Origin: Clostridia bacterium
GTDB lineage: Bacteria; Bacillota; Clostridia; Christensenellales; Borkfalkiaceae
DNA: 64,000 nt
Direction of reading: 5' to 3'
Assembly: GCA_017456055.1 (NCBI GenBank)
Contig: JAFTKC010000009.1
Span: forward strand, 1-64,000
This document shows, piece by piece, positions 36,876-46,071 of this stretch. How positions within the stretch are numbered: the stretch's first letter is position 1; each line of letters opens with the position of its first letter. Both the position numbers and the translations under genes were made by a program. A model generated the notes under the pieces. That model ran no database searches. It saw only the letters and a list, made by a program, of their open reading frames with translations, and was not told the origin of the DNA.

Positions 36876-37409
36876 CTATTTAAGCACCTTATAAACTCTT
36901 TGATATAATATTTTTCGCACGTTATTAAACTCTTCTAAAGAAATTTTTCTCTTTGAAGACATAATTTTTAGTGGAATTTCCTTTTTCCCATCTGCCATAG
37001 ACGGTTGAACGTAAGGATAGTCGTTATAGAAAAAACCGTTTCTCTCGTAAAAAGCAACTCTTCTTTTTGAAATTTCGCAATCGGGCACTTCCACTTCTAA
37101 AACGGCAAGGTTTTTTGATAATTCCCCTACTCTTTCTAGCATTTGACTGCCGATATTTTGATTTCTATATTCATTTTTTACGGCGAAATGCTCAATATAA
37201 GTAAATTCCTTAAACTCCCACACGGTAATAAAAGCAACGAGTTTACTTTTATCTCTAACTCCGTACACGGCAAAATTTGGCTCGCTAAAAATAGCAAGTT
37301 GCCCTTTTTTATCTCTATATTCATCTATAGGGAAACTTTCACCCATAATTTTAAAAATTTCTTCAAAGTCATAAATCGATAGTTTTTCAAAGTTAAAATT
37401 AACTTCCAT
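36876..37409 (-). CDS. GNAT-family N-acetyltransferase
   Basis: I place the start at ATG 37409 (177 residues), because the GNAT fold begins a few residues later; ATGs at 37430, 37448 and 37496 are in frame, and none has a clear ribosome site. The acetyl-CoA motif A reads VKNEYRNQNIGSQMLERV, in which QNIGS is the pyrophosphate loop. A C-terminal ERNGFFYNDYPYVQPS stretch follows. The substrate is unknown. The gene has no terminator of its own: the promoter of the next transcript starts directly after its stop codon. Confidence 0.8.
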   Translation of the reverse strand: MEVNFNFEKLSIYDFEEIFKIMGESFPIDEYRDKKGQLAIFSEPNFAVYGVRDKSKLVAFITVWEFKEFTYIEHFAVKNEYRNQNIGSQMLERVGELSKNLAVLEVEVPDCEISKRRVAFYERNGFFYNDYPYVQPSMADGKKEIPLKIMSSKRKISLEEFNNVRKILYQRVYKVLK

Positions 37410-37464
37410 ACGTTTAATTATATCTCCCATTTTTCTTTTGTCAATCATTTTTTTATAATAATCC

Positions 37465-37494
37465 TTTACATAGATAGTAAAAATATGATATAAC
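37465..37494 (+). promoter_or_regulatory. Probable promoter of the 872-residue repeat protein gene
   Basis: -35 TTTACA (37465-37470), 18-bp spacer, -10 TATAAC (37489-37494). The ribosome site AAGGAGA stands about eight bases before the ATG. Confidence 0.5.
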
Positions 37495-37547
37495 ATATAT
37501 ATAATATAATTAGATTATTCAACTATATTGTTTAAGGAGATAGTTTT

Positions 37548-40166
37548 ATGGATACGGCAGTTCTTTCTAAAGAAGAAAAAAGAACTAAAAAAGCGCTTAA
37601 ATATTATAAGCGTAGACACTTAAGGAATTTCTTTATTTGGCTTTGGGGCGTAATTTCTTTCGTTCTAATCACGGTTGGTGGAATAGCAATCGTACTAGGT
37701 GCAATCCCTGCAAAAACCCTTTTTGGTGAAGAAAAGGCTGGCAAGGCGGCAGAAGGCTCGCTACTTGAAGTTGCTATGAATATAGATAACTACACGTTTG
37801 GCGATATTCCTTTTGCAAAAGACTTGGTTGACTCCATCACTAACACCGAAATAATAGGTGGAAAAACTCTTTCGACCTTTATTCGCTTTAAGGTAGACGA
37901 CATAGACTCGTTAAAAATAACCGAATTTGTAAATAAAATCGGCTCTAACCCTGGCGAAATGGTAGAAGTTATCGCTTCGATTGACGGCGTTGTTGGGCTT
38001 GACTCTCTAGGCGACTTTAAAAACCTAAGCGCCTTCTCTACTTGGGAAGAAGTGACTACTGAAGTTGACGTAGAGAGCGAAACTTTCGTTCCCGCCCTTT
38101 ACTACTACCTTGAAAACGGCGAATACGTAAGAGCATTTAACGATGATAAGAGCAGAATTGCACCAGAAAGCGCAACTCTATATTACGGAGCGCTAGGATA
38201 CGTGCCAATTCCACAAGCGCTAGGCTTAATTTCCGAAAGACTTGGCAGAGAGAAAGTAGTTTCTCTTATTTCTAGTCTAGGTGGCGCAGAGTTTGACGAC
38301 GATAGCGTTCTAAATAAAATTATTGGCGACACCACCGTTAGTGGCGTTGGCGAGATATCTTTAGACGATATTAACCTAAACGTTCTTCTTCCAGAAGAGG
38401 GCAACGATTCGCTATACTCAATTTTACGTGGCGCAGCAGGACTTAAGACGACTGATCCCGTGACGGTTGCATCACTCAACGGACTAGATATGACTAAGGT
38501 TAATCTTTCGGGCTTCTTAAACCCAGACGAATACGAAGTTTTATTTAATCTATTAACCGACGCAACGGGCAAAACCGAAGATCAAATCACCATTGCAGAC
38601 TTAAGCAAGATTGATGTTTCAGACGCTAAACTTTCCGTTCTTTTAGGCGAAAAGAATAGTGATAATGAAACCTTATATAATATTTTAGAAGACGTGACCA
38701 ATAAAGCGCCTAGCGAAATTACCATTAACGACCTTGCGGGCTTTGACTTAAACGGCGTTAAACTAACGGCTCTCTTCTCTATCGAAGAAAACCAAACCAT
38801 CTATAATATGCTAGCCGATTCTTTCCCAGGCGTTGCTAAGGAAGACCTCACCATCGAACACTTACAAGACTTCGATATGGACACTATGAAACTCTCGTCA
38901 GTATTAGATCCTACTACAAACGCAGAACTATTCGACTTCTTGTCGGATAACCTACCTGGAAATCCTGATATCGACGAAATTAGCATAAACGACCTAGCAA
39001 AATTCAAGATGGACGACATTAAACTTTCTTCAGTATTGCCATACGCTGGCAACGAACCCACTTACAAAATGTTGCTTTCTTCTTTAAGTGATAAGACCAA
39101 AGACACCCTAGCAGTAAAAGACTTAAACGACTTTGACCTTAACGAAGTTAAACTTGAAGACGTGTTAGGCACTAGAACGGATAATCTCTATATCGTTTTA
39201 CGTCAAGCGGCAAAACTAGGCAGTGGCGATACGTTAACTATAGGTTCTCTAACTTCAGCAAGTTTTGATATCGGCAACGTAGAACTCTCTACGGTGGTGA
39301 CCGACTCTGGCAATATGTTTAAGATTTTAAGAGAAGCGACCAGCAAGAGTGAAACTGCGCCGATAATGATTAAGGACTTATCTTCATTTGACATCAACAA
39401 AATTTCACTTGCAACCGTTCTTCCATCGCCAGAAACGCACTTAAGAGACTTGCTTGAAGACGCGTGCGATATTCACCCATACGAAGACATTAAGTTAAGC
39501 CACTTAACAACTTCAAACTTTGATATTGACAGAGTATATCTCTATCACATCTTATCGGCAGACGCAGGCCTACAAGAAATTTTAGAAGACGTATACTCTC
39601 TCCCATACGAAGAGATTAAGTTCGGGCACATGCATAACGCAGACGGAACTACTCCGTTTGACATAACTAAACTTCACTTACAAACGGTGGTTGAGGGTTC
39701 AACGGGCAACCAAAGTTTAGATACGCTAGTTAAAGATAGTTCAGTCACCATAGGAAATCTTGGCGACAAATTAAACGCACTATCTCTCTACGAAGTATAC
39801 GGCGAAAGTTCGTTCACAACCAAAATTAGCGAAGCAAAAGATACCACTAGAAAATTTGTTAAGAGTGAAGAAGGTGGAAAAGTAGTATTTACTCAAAGTT
39901 CATCTGGCACTTACTACATTAGCAAAAACGCAGGCGTATGGCTACTATTGGCTTTCACGGGAAGTGATAAAGTAGACGGCGCTCCAACTAAATACACCGA
40001 ATCCACCTTGACGATTTCTTCAATGCAAAACGGCTCTACCCTATCTAAAACGCTTTCTAATGCAACCATAAGAGAACTTATCGACGCAGGCATAGTCACT
40101 TCAAACATTACCAATCCAAGCATACTTGCAATGACTATTACCGAAGCAATCGAATCTCTAGAATAA
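37548..40166 (+). CDS. Membrane-anchored protein of tandem 42-44-residue repeats, unknown family
   Basis: This 872-residue protein has a basic cytoplasmic N-terminus, one helix at about 28-53, and an acidic external part. From about residue 262 to 745 there are around eleven repeats with the pattern [IL]TIxDLxxFDΦxxΦKLSxVL, a short Asn/Glu linker, then LYxILxDA. Examples are ITINDLAGFDLNGVKLTALF and ISINDLAKFKMDDIKLSSVL. The repeat does not match LRR, TPR or B-repeats. The C-terminal 110 residues form a separate beta-rich domain. The gene is monocistronic. I do not know the family; an elongated envelope-spanning or scaffold protein is a reasonable guess. Confidence 0.75.
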   Translation: MDTAVLSKEEKRTKKALKYYKRRHLRNFFIWLWGVISFVLITVGGIAIVLGAIPAKTLFGEEKAGKAAEGSLLEVAMNIDNYTFGDIPFAKDLVDSITNTEIIGGKTLSTFIRFKVDDIDSLKITEFVNKIGSNPGEMVEVIASIDGVVGLDSLGDFKNLSAFSTWEEVTTEVDVESETFVPALYYYLENGEYVRAFNDDKSRIAPESATLYYGALGYVPIPQALGLISERLGREKVVSLISSLGGAEFDDDSVLNKIIGDTTVSGVGEISLDDINLNVLLPEEGNDSLYSILRGAAGLKTTDPVTVASLNGLDMTKVNLSGFLNPDEYEVLFNLLTDATGKTEDQITIADLSKIDVSDAKLSVLLGEKNSDNETLYNILEDVTNKAPSEITINDLAGFDLNGVKLTALFSIEENQTIYNMLADSFPGVAKEDLTIEHLQDFDMDTMKLSSVLDPTTNAELFDFLSDNLPGNPDIDEISINDLAKFKMDDIKLSSVLPYAGNEPTYKMLLSSLSDKTKDTLAVKDLNDFDLNEVKLEDVLGTRTDNLYIVLRQAAKLGSGDTLTIGSLTSASFDIGNVELSTVVTDSGNMFKILREATSKSETAPIMIKDLSSFDINKISLATVLPSPETHLRDLLEDACDIHPYEDIKLSHLTTSNFDIDRVYLYHILSADAGLQEILEDVYSLPYEEIKFGHMHNADGTTPFDITKLHLQTVVEGSTGNQSLDTLVKDSSVTIGNLGDKLNALSLYEVYGESSFTTKISEAKDTTRKFVKSEEGGKVVFTQSSSGTYYISKNAGVWLLLAFTGSDKVDGAPTKYTESTLTISSMQNGSTLSKTLSNATIRELIDAGIVTSNITNPSILAMTITEAIESLE

Positions 40167-40182
40167 TAATTTAACAAAAAGA

Positions 40183-40212
40183 AAAACGCTACCAAAACTT
40201 TGGTAGCGTTTT
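40183..40212. terminator. Bidirectional terminator
   Basis: A 14-bp stem (40183-40196 with 40199-40212) between the convergent repeat-protein and NagB-like genes. Confidence 0.85.
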
Positions 40213-40226
40213 CTATTTTGCTTATT

Positions 40227-41189
40227 TTAAAGTTCACTATTTTTAATTCCACAATGCCAACTCTTAAACGGCTTAGCGATAGCCTCCGAAACGTAGCAAG
40301 TACCCTTGCCGAGTCTCATAATAGACGCAGGGCATTGCATAGAGATAGGCCCGTAAAGTTCAAGTCTAGAAACCATTCTTTGCCAAGAATCTCCGCCAGG
40401 ATTAGTAAAACTATGCACTTCCACTCTCTCTTTTGCGTTAACTACGTCGTAAGGTCCAATAGTTGCAGCCTTTGGTGGAACTGCCCAAACGTCTCCAGAA
40501 GCGCCCATTGGAGCAAATAATGAATTTTCACAAACGGTTAGTGGGTCTTCGATAACTATACCCGACTTGATTTTACAAAACTCTTCTAAGGTATCTGCCT
40601 TAAACTTTTTAGAGTTAGGGTCGATAAACGCCGTGTGTCCCGGCCAACCGGTTGCCGAATAAATAACGTCTGCCCCACCTAAATCTTCTATTATCTTAGA
40701 GTAAACGCCGTCCCCTTTATTCTCGTTATTAAAGGTGTGCCAATGCGAAATATCAGGGCGTAAATCTTTACGAATATTCTTATAGAAGTGATTGATAAAC
40801 GAATAGCCTAATCCTGCGCCGTAAGTTAGTGGAGCAACGTTTCCGTCCTCGTCAGCCCACTCGTCCATAGCAAAAGCGTCAACGTTTCTGCAGTTAACGT
40901 TAAACTTGTTAATCATCTCTGCAACGGCAGAATACGTGCCAGGCCATTGATTAGGGCAAATTATCGTCAAATGCTTATCGAGTTTATCACTTTCGTAAAT
41001 TCTATGGAATAAATCGATAACCATACATTGAACGGGGTCTATAACCACTTTAACGCTATAGCCGTTCTCGTTAGTGTATTCCATATCTTCTCTTTTAATA
41101 TTGCGAACTCTTTCAAGTTCTTCTAAAGGAAGGTCTTTGTGAGGCAAAAAACTTGCTGGTTTAAATTTAAATTCGTCGTAAAGTCCCAT
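40227..41189 (-). CDS. NagB-like sugar-phosphate isomerase/deaminase, paralogue 1
   Basis: This 320-residue protein belongs to the glucosamine-6-phosphate isomerase/deaminase superfamily. FAMDEWAD holds the general-base Asp (Asp72 of E. coli NagB), and GWPGHTAFIDP holds the ring-opening His (His143). Asp141 of NagB is replaced by Pro, and Glu148 by Asp. It is longer than NagB (about 266 residues). It resembles the protein at 42501-43466 along its whole length (KFKPA, NIKREDMEY, HTFNNEN). It forms a separate transcript between two terminators. Its substrate is likely an amino-sugar phosphate or a related sugar, not certainly glucosamine 6-phosphate. Confidence 0.8.
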   Translation of the reverse strand: MGLYDEFKFKPASFLPHKDLPLEELERVRNIKREDMEYTNENGYSVKVVIDPVQCMVIDLFHRIYESDKLDKHLTIICPNQWPGTYSAVAEMINKFNVNCRNVDAFAMDEWADEDGNVAPLTYGAGLGYSFINHFYKNIRKDLRPDISHWHTFNNENKGDGVYSKIIEDLGGADVIYSATGWPGHTAFIDPNSKKFKADTLEEFCKIKSGIVIEDPLTVCENSLFAPMGASGDVWAVPPKAATIGPYDVVNAKERVEVHSFTNPGGDSWQRMVSRLELYGPISMQCPASIMRLGKGTCYVSEAIAKPFKSWHCGIKNSEL

Positions 41190-41300
41190 AATTTTTCTCC
41201 TTATATTAATGTTTACGAGTTTATTTTAGCAACCAAAATCATAAAAGTCCATTATTAAATTCTATTACTTCCTATTAAATTGCAAGTTGTTTTAAGACCA

Positions 41301-41329
41301 AAAAGGCTCTCAAAATAAGAGAGCCTTTT
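41301..41329 (-). terminator. Terminator of the nagA operon
   Basis: An 11-bp stem (41301-41311 with 41319-41329) followed by T residues on the minus strand, just after the nagA stop codon. It separates this operon from NagB-like paralogue 1. Confidence 0.85.
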
Positions 41330-41332
41330 ACT

Positions 41333-42490
41333 TTATAGATTAACTTGTTCGCCGTTTAAGAAAATCTTTTTGATGTTAACGGCATCGTCCATAATAAGTA
41401 GGTTAGGAATTTTGCCTTTTTCAATACTTCCATAACGCTCGTCTATTCCCAAAACTTTAGCAGGGTTAAGGGTTGCGAATCTAACGGCATGGCAAAGCCC
41501 ATATCCCGTATGACGCATCATATTTCTTACTGCAGAATCTAAGGTGAGTCTACTGCCCGAAACGTATCCCCTATAATCGTAGTTAATGTCTGGACCGTAG
41601 CCGATTCCGTCTTCAACGCAGTTAGTATAATCTCCGCTTTTCGTCATTGAGTCGGTGATTAAAATCATACGTTCAACACCCTTAGTTCTAACTATCATCT
41701 TAATTAGGTCGGCGCAAACGTGAATACCCGTTTGGTCGCAAATAAGTTCAGCGTACATATCGGGGTTATATAAAGTATACTCGTCTGCCCCCGCACCCAT
41801 AACGCCTTGAGCAAGCCCTTTTGCCTTGCCCGAATCTTGCGTGTGTGTTTGCAAGGTGATATTATACTTTCTAACCTTTCTAATTTGCTCGGCAGTCGCC
41901 CTAGTATGCCCTAAAGCGAATACTACGCTTGGATATCTTTCTCTAACGTAGCCTAAAAAGTTTTCAATTCCCACTCTTTCAGGAGCAATTGCCCAAACCT
42001 TAACGAAATCGCCAAGAGTATCAACTAGCGGTGTGAACTCTTCTTCCTTTATGTCGCCGTTCCAACGGATAAATTTTTGGTTGCTACCAAAACCCGACAT
42101 ATAAGGGCCTTCCATGTAAAGACCTAAAATGATTTTGCCCGCTCCTTCTTTAGATGCCTTTTTAATCTTGTCAGCACCTTCTAGCATTTGCTCTAGGTTC
42201 ATATCGTAGTAAATGGTTGGAAGAACGGTAGTTTCGCCGTGTTTTAAAAAGTGTTCGGCGCATTTAAGTGGTTCTTTAACGAAAAGATAGTCCATAGAGC
42301 CGTGATTGTGAATATCGATAAATCCGGGCGCAGTATAAAGCCCGTTAGCGTCGATAATCTCGGCATCAGCAGGAATAACGACCTTATCACTTTCGCCAAA
42401 GTCGATAATTTTATCGTTATCAAAAACTATCGCTCCGTCGAAAATGATTCCGTCTTCTAAAATTAGTTTAGTGTTGATTATGGCCTTCAT
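41333..42490 (-). CDS. nagA: N-acetylglucosamine-6-phosphate deacetylase
   Basis: This 385-residue amidohydrolase removes acetate from GlcNAc 6-phosphate to give glucosamine 6-phosphate. Metal and catalytic residues are visible: IDIHNHGSM (HxH, about 58-66), the Glu in MEGPYMSG, His in LGHTRAT and THTQDSG, and the catalytic Asp in LITDSMTKSG. Length is normal for NagA. It is last in an operon with an amidohydrolase, an FGGY kinase and NagB-like paralogue 2. The operon context leaves room for a related acetylated sugar as the real substrate. Confidence 0.88.
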   Translation of the reverse strand: MKAIINTKLILEDGIIFDGAIVFDNDKIIDFGESDKVVIPADAEIIDANGLYTAPGFIDIHNHGSMDYLFVKEPLKCAEHFLKHGETTVLPTIYYDMNLEQMLEGADKIKKASKEGAGKIILGLYMEGPYMSGFGSNQKFIRWNGDIKEEEFTPLVDTLGDFVKVWAIAPERVGIENFLGYVRERYPSVVFALGHTRATAEQIRKVRKYNITLQTHTQDSGKAKGLAQGVMGAGADEYTLYNPDMYAELICDQTGIHVCADLIKMIVRTKGVERMILITDSMTKSGDYTNCVEDGIGYGPDINYDYRGYVSGSRLTLDSAVRNMMRHTGYGLCHAVRFATLNPAKVLGIDERYGSIEKGKIPNLLIMDDAVNIKKIFLNGEQVNL

Positions 42491-42500
42491 AATAATTACC

Positions 42501-43466
42501 TTAGATTAAATCTTTTGCCTTCATTCCGTAGAACCAGTGATTTATTGGAGTGCCTTGCGCTTCTGCAACGTAGCAAACGCCCTTGCCAAGACGAGCAATT
42601 GAAGAAGGACAATCCTTAGAAATTTCTCCGTATAATTCCATACGAGAAATCATCTTTTGCCAACCGTTAGGGGTTGCTCCGTCGTGAACGATACAACGTT
42701 CTTTAGCGTTAACAATATCGTATGGTCCAATGGTTACCGCTCTAGGTGGAACAGCCCAAAGGTCGCCTGCGTTGCCAACTTGAGGCATTAGCGAGTCTTC
42801 GCAAACGGTGATTAAACTTGGAGTGACAATACCAGATTTAATTTTGATAAAATCTTCTAACGTGTCTGCTAATCCCTTGTGTTCTGGAAGGTCAGGGTCG
42901 ATAAACGCCATGTGTCCTGGCCAACCGGTAGCAGAGTAGATAATATCAGCGCCACCTTCGTCTTCAATCATTTTTGAGTAAACGCCGTATTTTGAGTTTT
43001 CGTTGTTAAAGGTATGCCATTGAGAAACGTCTGGGCGTAAATCTTCACGGATATTGCCGTAGAAGTTATGCATAAACGAATATCCTAAGCCAGGAGCGTA
43101 AGTAGTTGGGCAAACGTTGCCTTCTTCGTCGGCAAATTCGTCCATAGCAAAAGCGTGTACGTTTCGCATGTTGATATTGAATTTATTAATCATTTCAACT
43201 AACGAAAGGTATCTTCTAACCCAAGGGTTAGGGCAAATCATAACTAACTTTTTGTCTTCAAGATCACTCTTTAGAATACGATAGAACATATCCATAACGG
43301 CGCAATAGCCGGGGTCTATAACGAGTTTAACTTGATATCCGTGCTCGTTAACGTATTCCATATCCTCTCTTTTGATATTACGCAAACGTTCGTATTCTTC
43401 CAAAGGAAGATTTGCGTTTGGCAAACCTTTTGCCGGTCTAAACTTAAAGCCATCGTAAATTGACAT
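42501..43466 (-). CDS. NagB-like sugar-phosphate isomerase/deaminase, paralogue 2
   Basis: This 321-residue protein is a close paralogue of the one at 40227-41189. FAMDEFAD keeps the base Asp, and GWPGHMAFIDP keeps the His but has Pro in place of Asp141 and Asp in place of Glu148 of E. coli NagB. It precedes nagA by 10 bp and follows the FGGY kinase gene by 12 bp, so it should use the NagA product or a related sugar. AAGGAGAA stands before its ATG. Confidence 0.82.
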   Translation of the reverse strand: MSIYDGFKFRPAKGLPNANLPLEEYERLRNIKREDMEYVNEHGYQVKLVIDPGYCAVMDMFYRILKSDLEDKKLVMICPNPWVRRYLSLVEMINKFNINMRNVHAFAMDEFADEEGNVCPTTYAPGLGYSFMHNFYGNIREDLRPDVSQWHTFNNENSKYGVYSKMIEDEGGADIIYSATGWPGHMAFIDPDLPEHKGLADTLEDFIKIKSGIVTPSLITVCEDSLMPQVGNAGDLWAVPPRAVTIGPYDIVNAKERCIVHDGATPNGWQKMISRMELYGEISKDCPSSIARLGKGVCYVAEAQGTPINHWFYGMKAKDLI

Positions 43467-43478
43467 AATTTTTCTCCT

Positions 43479-44912
43479 TTATTTATCTAAAAATTTTTTA
43501 CTATATTTAATAAATTTCTCGTTATATTTTTCCACCAATTCTTTTTGTGGATAAGCAACTTTTCCGTCGAATTCAAAGGTGGTAAACTCTCCGTCCACCC
43601 CTTTTCTTGCGATAGAATAAGCGCCGTAGCAACATCTATCAGGCTTATTAGAAATATATATTTCTTGTCCTAAAACGTCCGCTAAAATTTGCATCCAAGC
43701 GGGGCTTTTTACCGCTCCACCTGCAATTATAATCTTGTCCTGCTTAATTTTAGATTTTTTTAGTCTTGTGATAATCTCTCTAATCTCAAAGGCAACGCCT
43801 TCCATAGTCGCCTTAATAATATCGAACTTATCGTAGCGGAAAACTGCGTTGTCTATGGAATAAGATAGACTCTTTTCCCCGCGATATCCCCCGCTTCCCG
43901 AAATAAACGGATAAACGAGCAAATCTTCTTGGAAATCTCTTAGTGGAATTTCTCTATTCATCTCTTCAAAGTCTACCGAGAATAGTTTTTTCTCCCACTC
44001 TATTACCACACCGCTTGAAACGGCAGAACTGAAAACTCCATAATTTCCAATAGGGTGAACGCAAGAAGCAAAATGACTATCGGTTAGAGCAAGTTCTTCG
44101 CTTCTTCCAAACACCACCCAAGTAGTTCCCGAAGAAATAAGCAAAGCGTTATCAAAGTAGTTTGAGCCGATATTTGCTGCGTATTGGTCGTGCGCGCCAC
44201 AAACAACCTTAACTCCTTTATTTATTCCTAATTTTTCGGCAAACTCTGGGAGCATTTCACCGATAACTGCACCTGCAGGCAAAAGGGACGGAAGTTTGTT
44301 TTTATCTAGTCCTATGAGAGATAAAAGTTCACTGTCGTAATCTTTTTCTTTAACGTTAAACACGTCCATCATATAACTAGAAGTATAGTCTATGCAAAAC
44401 TTACCCGTCATTAAATAGTAGATATAATCGGAAGTAGATAAAATAATCTTAGTTTTTTCTATAATTTCGGGGTTGTGTTTTTTAAGCCACAAATATTTTG
44501 CAGGAAAACTGCCTGCCCCAAGTCTACTGCCCGTCCTATAGTAAAAATAGTCTTTTTCTATCTTGCTATTTAACTCTTCACTCTCAAGCGTAGCCCTTTT
44601 ATCCATCCAAGTAAAAGCGTTGGTGAGTGGAATAACCTTGCCGTTATCATCTACGTCGGCAAAAAAGAAACTTCCACCTTGAGCAGAAACCGAAAGAGAT
44701 AAAACACTACAATCAAGTTCCCCTATAGCCCCCTTAACGCTCGCAACAACTGCGTCTTCCCAATCGCTTGGGTTTTGCTCGAAAGCAAGGTCGAAAGGGG
44801 AAATTAGTTCGTAGCCCTTATATCCCCTACCTATTTCATTATTAAATTGGTCGAATAACGTAGACTTAGTACCCGTAGTACCTAAATCTATGCCAAGATA
44901 GGTTTTTTTCAT
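43479..44912 (-). CDS. FGGY-family carbohydrate kinase
   Basis: This 477-residue sugar kinase is nearest to xylulokinase-like members by eye. The N-terminal ATP/sugar motif is GIDLGTTGTKSTLF (4-17); FTWMDKRA is the substrate-side segment, GAHDQYAANIG holds the catalytic Asp (about 245-247), and IIAGGAVKSPAWMQILADVL is the FGGY C-terminal signature. The substrate is not evident; the gene sits between an amidohydrolase and NagB/NagA-like genes, so a sugar made in that pathway is likely. Confidence 0.88.
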   Translation of the reverse strand: MKKTYLGIDLGTTGTKSTLFDQFNNEIGRGYKGYELISPFDLAFEQNPSDWEDAVVASVKGAIGELDCSVLSLSVSAQGGSFFFADVDDNGKVIPLTNAFTWMDKRATLESEELNSKIEKDYFYYRTGSRLGAGSFPAKYLWLKKHNPEIIEKTKIILSTSDYIYYLMTGKFCIDYTSSYMMDVFNVKEKDYDSELLSLIGLDKNKLPSLLPAGAVIGEMLPEFAEKLGINKGVKVVCGAHDQYAANIGSNYFDNALLISSGTTWVVFGRSEELALTDSHFASCVHPIGNYGVFSSAVSSGVVIEWEKKLFSVDFEEMNREIPLRDFQEDLLVYPFISGSGGYRGEKSLSYSIDNAVFRYDKFDIIKATMEGVAFEIREIITRLKKSKIKQDKIIIAGGAVKSPAWMQILADVLGQEIYISNKPDRCCYGAYSIARKGVDGEFTTFEFDGKVAYPQKELVEKYNEKFIKYSKKFLDK

Positions 44913-44921
44913 TAACAGTCC

Positions 44922-45944
44922 TTAAAATTTAATATCGTAAAGTTTTCTTGCGTTTTCACACATTATGTCTAAAACGTCTTGTTTTGATAAAGTTAAATCG
45001 TTTGACGCTTTCTTAAACGCTCTTAAAATCTCGTAAACGAAGTTGGTTATTTCCAATTCGTCCGACTCTTTCATGTGAATATCTTTAGAAACGTCTCCGT
45101 AAAGTCCTCTTGGAACAACGTTAACGTACGTTCCGTTTTCCTCAATTCTATACATACGCATTTTTGCGATAGGTAAGTCCGTTCCAAAAAGAATTCTCTT
45201 TGTCCCAAACGTTTCTATTGCTTCTCTAATTACTTCGCTATTCGTATTAGCCGAGAAATCGAAAAGCATATTTTTAGTGTCTTTTAACCTAATGAACGCA
45301 TCGCCCACGTCTCCTGGGCAGTATGCTCTTCCAATATGCGCAACAATTAGTTTTACGTTTGGATATTTTTCTTCTATTTCTAATAAAGTGTCTAAGTTCG
45401 ACTTGTTTTTAAATCTATCGTCTTTAGAAACGTGCAAGACAACTTTTAGCCCAAGTTTATTTGCAACTTCTAGGTGTTCTGGAGGGAGAAAGTCGTAAAT
45501 ATCGGCATCGGCAGGTTTAACTCCTTCTTTGCAACCACCAAGATATGGCTTTAATCCAGCGTATCCACCTTTAATTACGTGCTCTTCAACGAACTCAGCG
45601 CTCATATCGTATCTAGTCCAAAAAAGAGTTGGGAATCCGTATTTTTCCTTAACTTTTTCAATATATGCGTTGTGTTCCATACATTTAACAATGGAATTCC
45701 CAAATACAACGGGGATAACCTTTTTACCTTCAAATAAATCTTTATAGGTCTTTATTAAATCTTCTGCGGTGCAATCGCCCGCTACCAAATTGGTCCACTT
45801 TTTTGGAAACTTAACTCTATCATACTCGTCGTCTTCTCTTCTCCAACAATGCGCGTGCGAATCCACGATAGTATCGGGAAGAAAATCTTTTAATTCTTCT
45901 AAGTAAACTTTTTTGTCGTAATCTGTTAAATCAAAGCCAAACAT
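44922..45944 (-). CDS. Amidohydrolase_2-family metal-dependent hydrolase
   Basis: This 340-residue TIM-barrel enzyme has VDSHAHCWR (metal HxH) near residue 28, HVSKDD and VAHIGRAY in mid-protein with two more histidines, and FGTDLPIAKM with the catalytic Asp near residue 248. Family members include uronate isomerases, lactonases and decarboxylases. It opens the operon with the FGGY kinase, NagB-like and NagA genes. A sugar lactone or acid as substrate would suit the context but is not shown. Confidence 0.8.
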   Translation of the reverse strand: MFGFDLTDYDKKVYLEELKDFLPDTIVDSHAHCWRREDDEYDRVKFPKKWTNLVAGDCTAEDLIKTYKDLFEGKKVIPVVFGNSIVKCMEHNAYIEKVKEKYGFPTLFWTRYDMSAEFVEEHVIKGGYAGLKPYLGGCKEGVKPADADIYDFLPPEHLEVANKLGLKVVLHVSKDDRFKNKSNLDTLLEIEEKYPNVKLIVAHIGRAYCPGDVGDAFIRLKDTKNMLFDFSANTNSEVIREAIETFGTKRILFGTDLPIAKMRMYRIEENGTYVNVVPRGLYGDVSKDIHMKESDELEITNFVYEILRAFKKASNDLTLSKQDVLDIMCENARKLYDIKF

Positions 45945-45968
45945 ATATTCTCCTCCTAGTATAGAAAT

Positions 45969-45997
45969 ATTATATCATCAATTTCTAATATTTGAAA
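45969..45997 (-). promoter_or_regulatory. Possible promoter of the amidohydrolase-FGGY-nagB-nagA operon
   Basis: -10 TATAAT (45969-45974) with a moderate -35 TTTCAA (45992-45997) and a 17-bp spacer, 25 bp before the ATG. Confidence 0.5.
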
Positions 45998-46071
45998 TAA
46001 TTAAAAAATAGATTTTAATATTAAAAAGCAAGCACTTGCCTCAAAACACTAAAACCTATTTTCTTTTTTTC

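Noticed and set aside
46024..46041. Small palindrome GCAAGCACTTGC after cysK as a terminator
   Set aside because: The self-complementary core leaves only a 4-bp stem if folded as a hairpin, with a poor T tract; too weak to list.
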